In this document: in pieces, positions 8,896 through 11,040 of the stretch | Position numbering within the stretch: the first letter of the stretch is position 1 | Layout of the letters: each line of letters starts with the position of its first letter | DNA from: Phoronis ovalis | Lineage: Eukaryota; Phoronida; Phoronidae | Assembly (NCBI GenBank): GCA_028565635.1 | Contig: JAOXYB010057068.1 | Span: 1-11,040, forward strand | Direction: 5' to 3' | Length of the DNA stretch: 11,040 nt | Notes under the pieces: generated by a model | What the model was told of the DNA's origin: nothing | What the model saw: the letters and a program-made list of their open reading frames with translations, nothing else | The model's database searches: none | Position numbers and translations under genes: made by a program

Positions 8896-9280
8896 CTTGG
8901 GGGTACTTAAACTCATTTCTCTTGCATGTTTTCATGCATATTGTATTATTTACACTGTAATTCGGAGTATGCACTTGCACATTATATTGCTCTTCTTTTT
9001 TTTTAAGTGCAATTATATATCTAAAATAAATAAAGTTAATCAAAAAAAGATTTATTTATTTAAATCACTAGTCCACAATAGCATATATGATAATTTGGGT
9101 CTTGACTGTGCAAAATTGTTCTGTCAAACAGGAAAAGCATAATAACCCGTCCGGATCTTCACGGATGTTATGCAAACATTTATTAACTAGAATTTCTTAT
9201 TAAATTGAATTCCTTAACTTATCCTGCAATCCCTAGAAAATACGAAAATGAAAAAGCACTCGACTGCCACTTGACACGAT
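8896..9280. other. Non-coding AT-rich stretch upstream of the BZW promoter region
   Basis: No gene, RNA or repeat is recognised. It would be the distal upstream region of the BZW gene. Confidence 0.45.
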
Positions 9281-9281
9281 T

Positions 9282-9337
9282 GCCATCTGGGGGAAGATAA
9301 ATGATCTAAATTTTCAAAGTGCTACGACATCTGGTGG
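9282..9337 (-). promoter_or_regulatory. Two CTCF-like motifs 44 bp apart
   Basis: GCCATCTGGGGG (9282-9293) and GACATCTGGTGG (9326-9337) lie in the same orientation. On the minus strand they read CCCCCAGATGGC and CCACCAGATGTC, close to the CCASYAGRKGGC core bound by the insulator protein CTCF, with one or two mismatches each. Binding is inferred from motif likeness alone, and the motif in this organism may differ. Confidence 0.25.
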
Positions 9338-9359
9338 TGAAACTGTCATCTCGCATAAA

Positions 9360-9368
9360 CTCGCGAGA
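9360..9368. promoter_or_regulatory. CTCGCGAGA promoter motif
   Basis: CTCGCGAGA matches 9 of the 10 bases of the palindromic TCTCGCGAGA element known from metazoan housekeeping and often bidirectional promoters. It sits about 320 bases upstream of the BZW start codon and just upstream of a TATA-like box, in a locally CpG-richer patch (CGCGAGAAACGCG). It supports a promoter here. Confidence 0.42.
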
Positions 9369-9422
9369 AACGCGTCATTCATATTGTGAGAACCATTACA
9401 ACGTGAGCGGAACACAGGTGCT

Positions 9423-9430
9423 TATAAAAG
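9423..9430 (+). promoter_or_regulatory. TATA-like box (TATAAAAG) of the BZW gene
   Basis: TATAAAAG fits the metazoan TATA consensus and would place transcription start near 9450-9455, about 230 bases before the start codon if the leader is unspliced. In AT-rich DNA a chance match is possible; its place just after the CTCGCGAGA motif adds support. Confidence 0.35.
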
Positions 9431-9579
9431 ATATAATTGGGAACTAGTTAAGCTACTAAACCCGAATTATTGTAGTTGTGTAATTGCTCCGGAGGGTCTG
9501 TAGTTTGAAGATCCGCAATATTAAAATTTTTGAGTAATCTTGTGTAATTGTTGGCAGTTTTAATTTTGCCGGAATCAGA

Positions 9580-9612
9580 ATGAAAAGAAACAAGGGAATG
9601 CAAGCGAAGTGA
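9580..9612 (+). other. Upstream ORF (10 codons) in the presumed BZW leader
   Basis: ATG AAA AGA AAC AAG GGA ATG CAA GCG AAG TGA forms a short ORF in the presumed 5' leader, 69 bases before the main ATG. Its first ATG has G at -3 (CAGAATGA), a better context than the main start. It is present in the mature mRNA only if this segment is not removed by a leader intron ending at 9670. Confidence 0.35.
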
Positions 9613-9644
9613 TTTAGAAACGGGAATTTTGTTTTAGCATTATT

Positions 9645-9670
9645 CTAATTTTTATTATTTCTGTTCATAG
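9645..9670 (+). other. Possible 3' splice site before the BZW start codon
   Basis: TTCTAATTTTTATTATTTCTGTTCATAG has a branch-like TTCTAAT, a pyrimidine-rich tract and a terminal AG, followed after 11 bases by the BZW ATG. This looks like an acceptor of a leader intron. I found no strong matching donor between 9450 and 9640, so the leader may also be unspliced. Confidence 0.35.
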
Positions 9671-9681
9671 AAACTTATTGT

Positions 9682-9742
9682 ATGAGTCAGAAGGCAGAAC
9701 GACCAGTGCTACAAGGTCAACGTATAAAGACCAGAAAACGTG
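9682..9742 (+). CDS. BZW1: BZW1/BZW2 (eIF5-mimic protein, 5MP), coding exon 1
   Basis: This encodes the first 20 residues, MSQKAERPVLQGQRIKTRKR, plus the first base of the next codon, then a consensus donor (GTAAGT at 9743). The PVL-GQR-KTRKRDEKEK signature across the intron is the conserved N terminus of BZW1/BZW2. These are cytosolic proteins of about 420 residues with a HEAT/MIF4G-like body and a C-terminal W2 domain. They imitate eIF5, bind eIF2 and eIF3, and make start-codon choice stricter. The start was chosen because it gives the usual family N terminus. Its context is poor (TTGTATGA, T at -3). Invertebrates often have a single orthologue, so BZW1 versus BZW2 cannot be decided. The remaining ~90% of the protein lies beyond the window. 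Confidence 0.93.
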
Positions 9743-10538
9743 GTAAGTTTTTTTTTAAAAGCATGATAGATTTCAAATATGTCCAACGAAAAAAACAACG
9801 GGGAAACTTAACCATACGTTTTAATTTTTTTTAAATATAAACCTATATTTGTGTATGTTTGACATTATTTGCTAGTTTAATATATTTACAAATTTGGAAT
9901 TTGTGATAGTTACGAGGCATTGCTCATGTGACTATGGATAGTCGGGTCTGTGTATTACGGATTTCCTTCCTTCCTGCTGGCCTACATTATTATTAAAAAT
10001 AAAATGGGCTATCTACACTGGTCATTGTGTTATCAAAACTCGGAAGTGACTCATCAGTGTTCTCCGTAAGGGGTTTATGTGAAGGTTTCCTAATTTTTTA
10101 GCACAATTAATCTGCTTTTTTATATTTCAGCGTGTGAATAAGGTTATCCTATGAGCACTTATTTCATACCCTTTTCTGGGCTCAAAATCCATACCCTTCT
10201 TGTCCATTTTTCCTGTATATTCAATATGACACATTGAATCAACACAACTATGTTCTTCGGTGTCTTTTTAAAGAAACACAGGTCATACTGCCTTTTATTA
10301 TTTTTTTGACCAACTTTTCTACCCTTGGGGCCAACACTTCAGCCTACTGCTGAAAATGTACACCTTCGCCCTGTTTCTTGTAACAAACCAGCATCCACAA
10401 CGGGGGGCTCCCACTCGAGAGTGGAGAACTAAACCAGTAAATGAGAACACTCAACTTAGATTTTGTTTTTGCCGATTTGCATAATTTCAGGGGTCTTCAC
10501 AATAAAAAATTGCTTCCATTTTACTTCTTCCATTTTAG
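9743..10538 (+). other. BZW intron 1 (796 bp, phase 1)
   Basis: The intron begins GTAAGT and ends with a long pyrimidine tract (TTCCATTTTACTTCTTCCATTTTAG). Splicing restores a GAT codon for the invariant-looking D of RKRDEKEK. It contains a degenerate repeat (about 10160-10420) and acceptor-like sequences at 10130 (TTTTTTATATTTCAG) and near 10490 (AATTTCAG) that appear unused, since the first would bring in an immediate stop (CGTGTGAATAA). Confidence 0.9.
10160..10420. repeat. Decayed GC-rich-ended repeat inside BZW intron 1
   Basis: The words CATACCCTTTTCTGGG (about 10165), CCATACCCTTCTTG (about 10189), CTACCCTTGGGGCC (about 10319) and TACACCTTCGCCCTG (about 10360) look like diverged copies of one short monomer. 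The region closes with CGGGGGGCTC at 10401-10410, the same ten bases as the terminus at 7741-7750. It is followed by CCACTCGA, where the other has ACTTGA. This suggests an old member of the same structural class as the 4074-4486 and 7739-8118 elements. Borders are uncertain. Confidence 0.45.
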
Positions 10539-10621
10539 ATGAGAAGGAGAAATACGACCCAACTGGGTTTAGAGATGCTATTGTCCAAGGTTTTAATGAA
10601 GCTGGAACAGATTTAGATCAG
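10539..10621 (+). CDS. BZW1: BZW1/BZW2 (eIF5-mimic protein, 5MP), coding exon 2
   Basis: This continues exon 1 in frame. The shared codon GAT is followed by EKEKYDPTGFRDAIVQGFNE and then AGTDLDQ, 28 residues in all, matching the family pattern DEKEK-(F/Y)-(D/E)-P--FRD--VQG-NEAG-DL. The exon ends CAG|GTATAT, a usable though non-consensus donor in phase 0. In the family the next residues begin a VAKFLD-like segment, so the next exon should start with that and lies beyond the window or further right. Exons 1 and 2 total 144 bases, exactly 48 codons with no frameshift or stop, so the gene looks intact as far as it can be seen. Confidence 0.93.
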
Positions 10622-11040
10622 GTATATAAAGTAACACATGTGTCACCGTAGACACAGTTCTGCTCAGTACAAAATATCAGTGTAATTTTTCATGATGTCA
10701 TTAAAAATTCATGTACTGGTAGTATGTATGTGTATAGCTGATCTGGGGGAATTATGCTCTTTTTCAAAAGTGAAGTCATTAGTAATGACATCCATTGCGG
10801 TTTTAATTTCTTTCATAAAGCCATGCAGGTATGTATAAGGGAGACTGTATTCAGATTCAGTAACTATATAAGTCGTAAAATAACAAGGTATCACTATATT
10901 GCAGTTATAAGGGTTCACATGTATTACCAATGTAATTCAATTAACTTATTGCCACTAGTTTTTATGCCCATCACTATGTAATAGTGAAAGGGCATATAGC
11001 CGTACCCTATGCGTCGGCGTATGTACCCTTTTCTTTGTGT
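10622..11040 (+). other. Start of BZW intron 2 (incomplete)
   Basis: The sequence after the exon 2 donor is AT-rich. Open frames on both strands (10709-10981) overlap each other and match nothing in the BZW family. No exon continuing the VAKFLD-like region was found before the window ends, so the intron is at least 419 bases. Confidence 0.75.
10961..11040 (+). repeat. Start of a repeat with a TATGCCC/GGGCATA terminal hairpin
   Basis: TATGCCC (10963-10969) pairs with GGGCATA (10990-10996). Within this, CACTAT (10972-10977) pairs with ATAGTG (10981-10986) around a GTA loop. A TTTTTATGCCC...GGGCATATAG start followed by a GTC/GTA-rich sequence resembles a repeat type that I associate with bivalve genomes. 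The body runs off the window. Confidence 0.45.

Noticed and set aside
8771-9142. 123-codon + strand open frame with hydrophobic stretches
   Set aside because: It starts inside the GCGAGCAGTGAGCATTG array and runs through poly-T and AT-rich DNA. The hydrophobic look comes from T-rich codons.
10116-10142. Strong acceptor-like TTTTTTATATTTCAG inside BZW intron 1
   Set aside because: Joining exon 1 to it gives a stop within three codons (CGTGTGAATAA), while the acceptor at 10538 restores the conserved RKRDEKEK sequence.
1-11040. tRNA, rRNA, CRISPR array or autonomous transposase
   Set aside because: No cloverleaf with A and B box words, no rRNA-like conserved block, no regular direct repeats with unique spacers, and no transposase or reverse-transcriptase motif was seen on either strand.

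Overview
The window looks like AT-rich nuclear DNA from an invertebrate animal. A lophotrochozoan, probably a bivalve mollusc, is my best guess. The evidence is a spliced metazoan gene with GT-AG introns, long gene-poor stretches, many degenerate repeats, and a terminal hairpin of the TATGCCC...GGGCATA type that I associate with bivalve repeats. The phylum is inferred, not proven.

The only gene I can name is at the right end on the + strand: the start of BZW1/BZW2 (eIF5-mimic protein, 5MP). Its first coding exon (9682-9742) and second coding exon (10539-10621) are joined across a 796-bp phase-1 intron and give 48 continuous, family-typical N-terminal residues. The rest of the gene lies beyond the window. 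Upstream are a promoter-like block (about 9280-9430) with a CTCGCGAGA motif and a TATA-like box, a 10-codon upstream ORF, and a start codon in poor initiation context. The last point fits the known autoregulation of this family by start-codon stringency.

The left 9 kb is mostly non-coding. It holds several elements of one structural kind: GC-rich CCCGGGGG-type ends around an AT-rich, degenerate minisatellite with a period of about 30-40 bp. They lie at about 4074-4486, 6230-6500, 7739-8118 (the best one, with imperfect terminal inverted repeats and an apparent 7-8 bp target-site duplication), 8330-8600, and a decayed one inside BZW intron 1 (about 10160-10420). The internal monomer differs in each. 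A separate 559-bp inverted-repeat element lies at 4756-5314, with a partial second copy at 3927-4068. A further tandem block at 8720-8895 shares sequence, in inverted orientation, with the middle of the 7739-8118 element.

Most open frames in the repeats are by-products of the tandem structure. The minus strand has a few splice-like exon candidates (1862-2111, 2951-2988, 6772-6803) that could be the 5' part of a divergent gene. They carry no domain I recognise and are low confidence. I found no tRNA, rRNA, CRISPR array or autonomous transposase.
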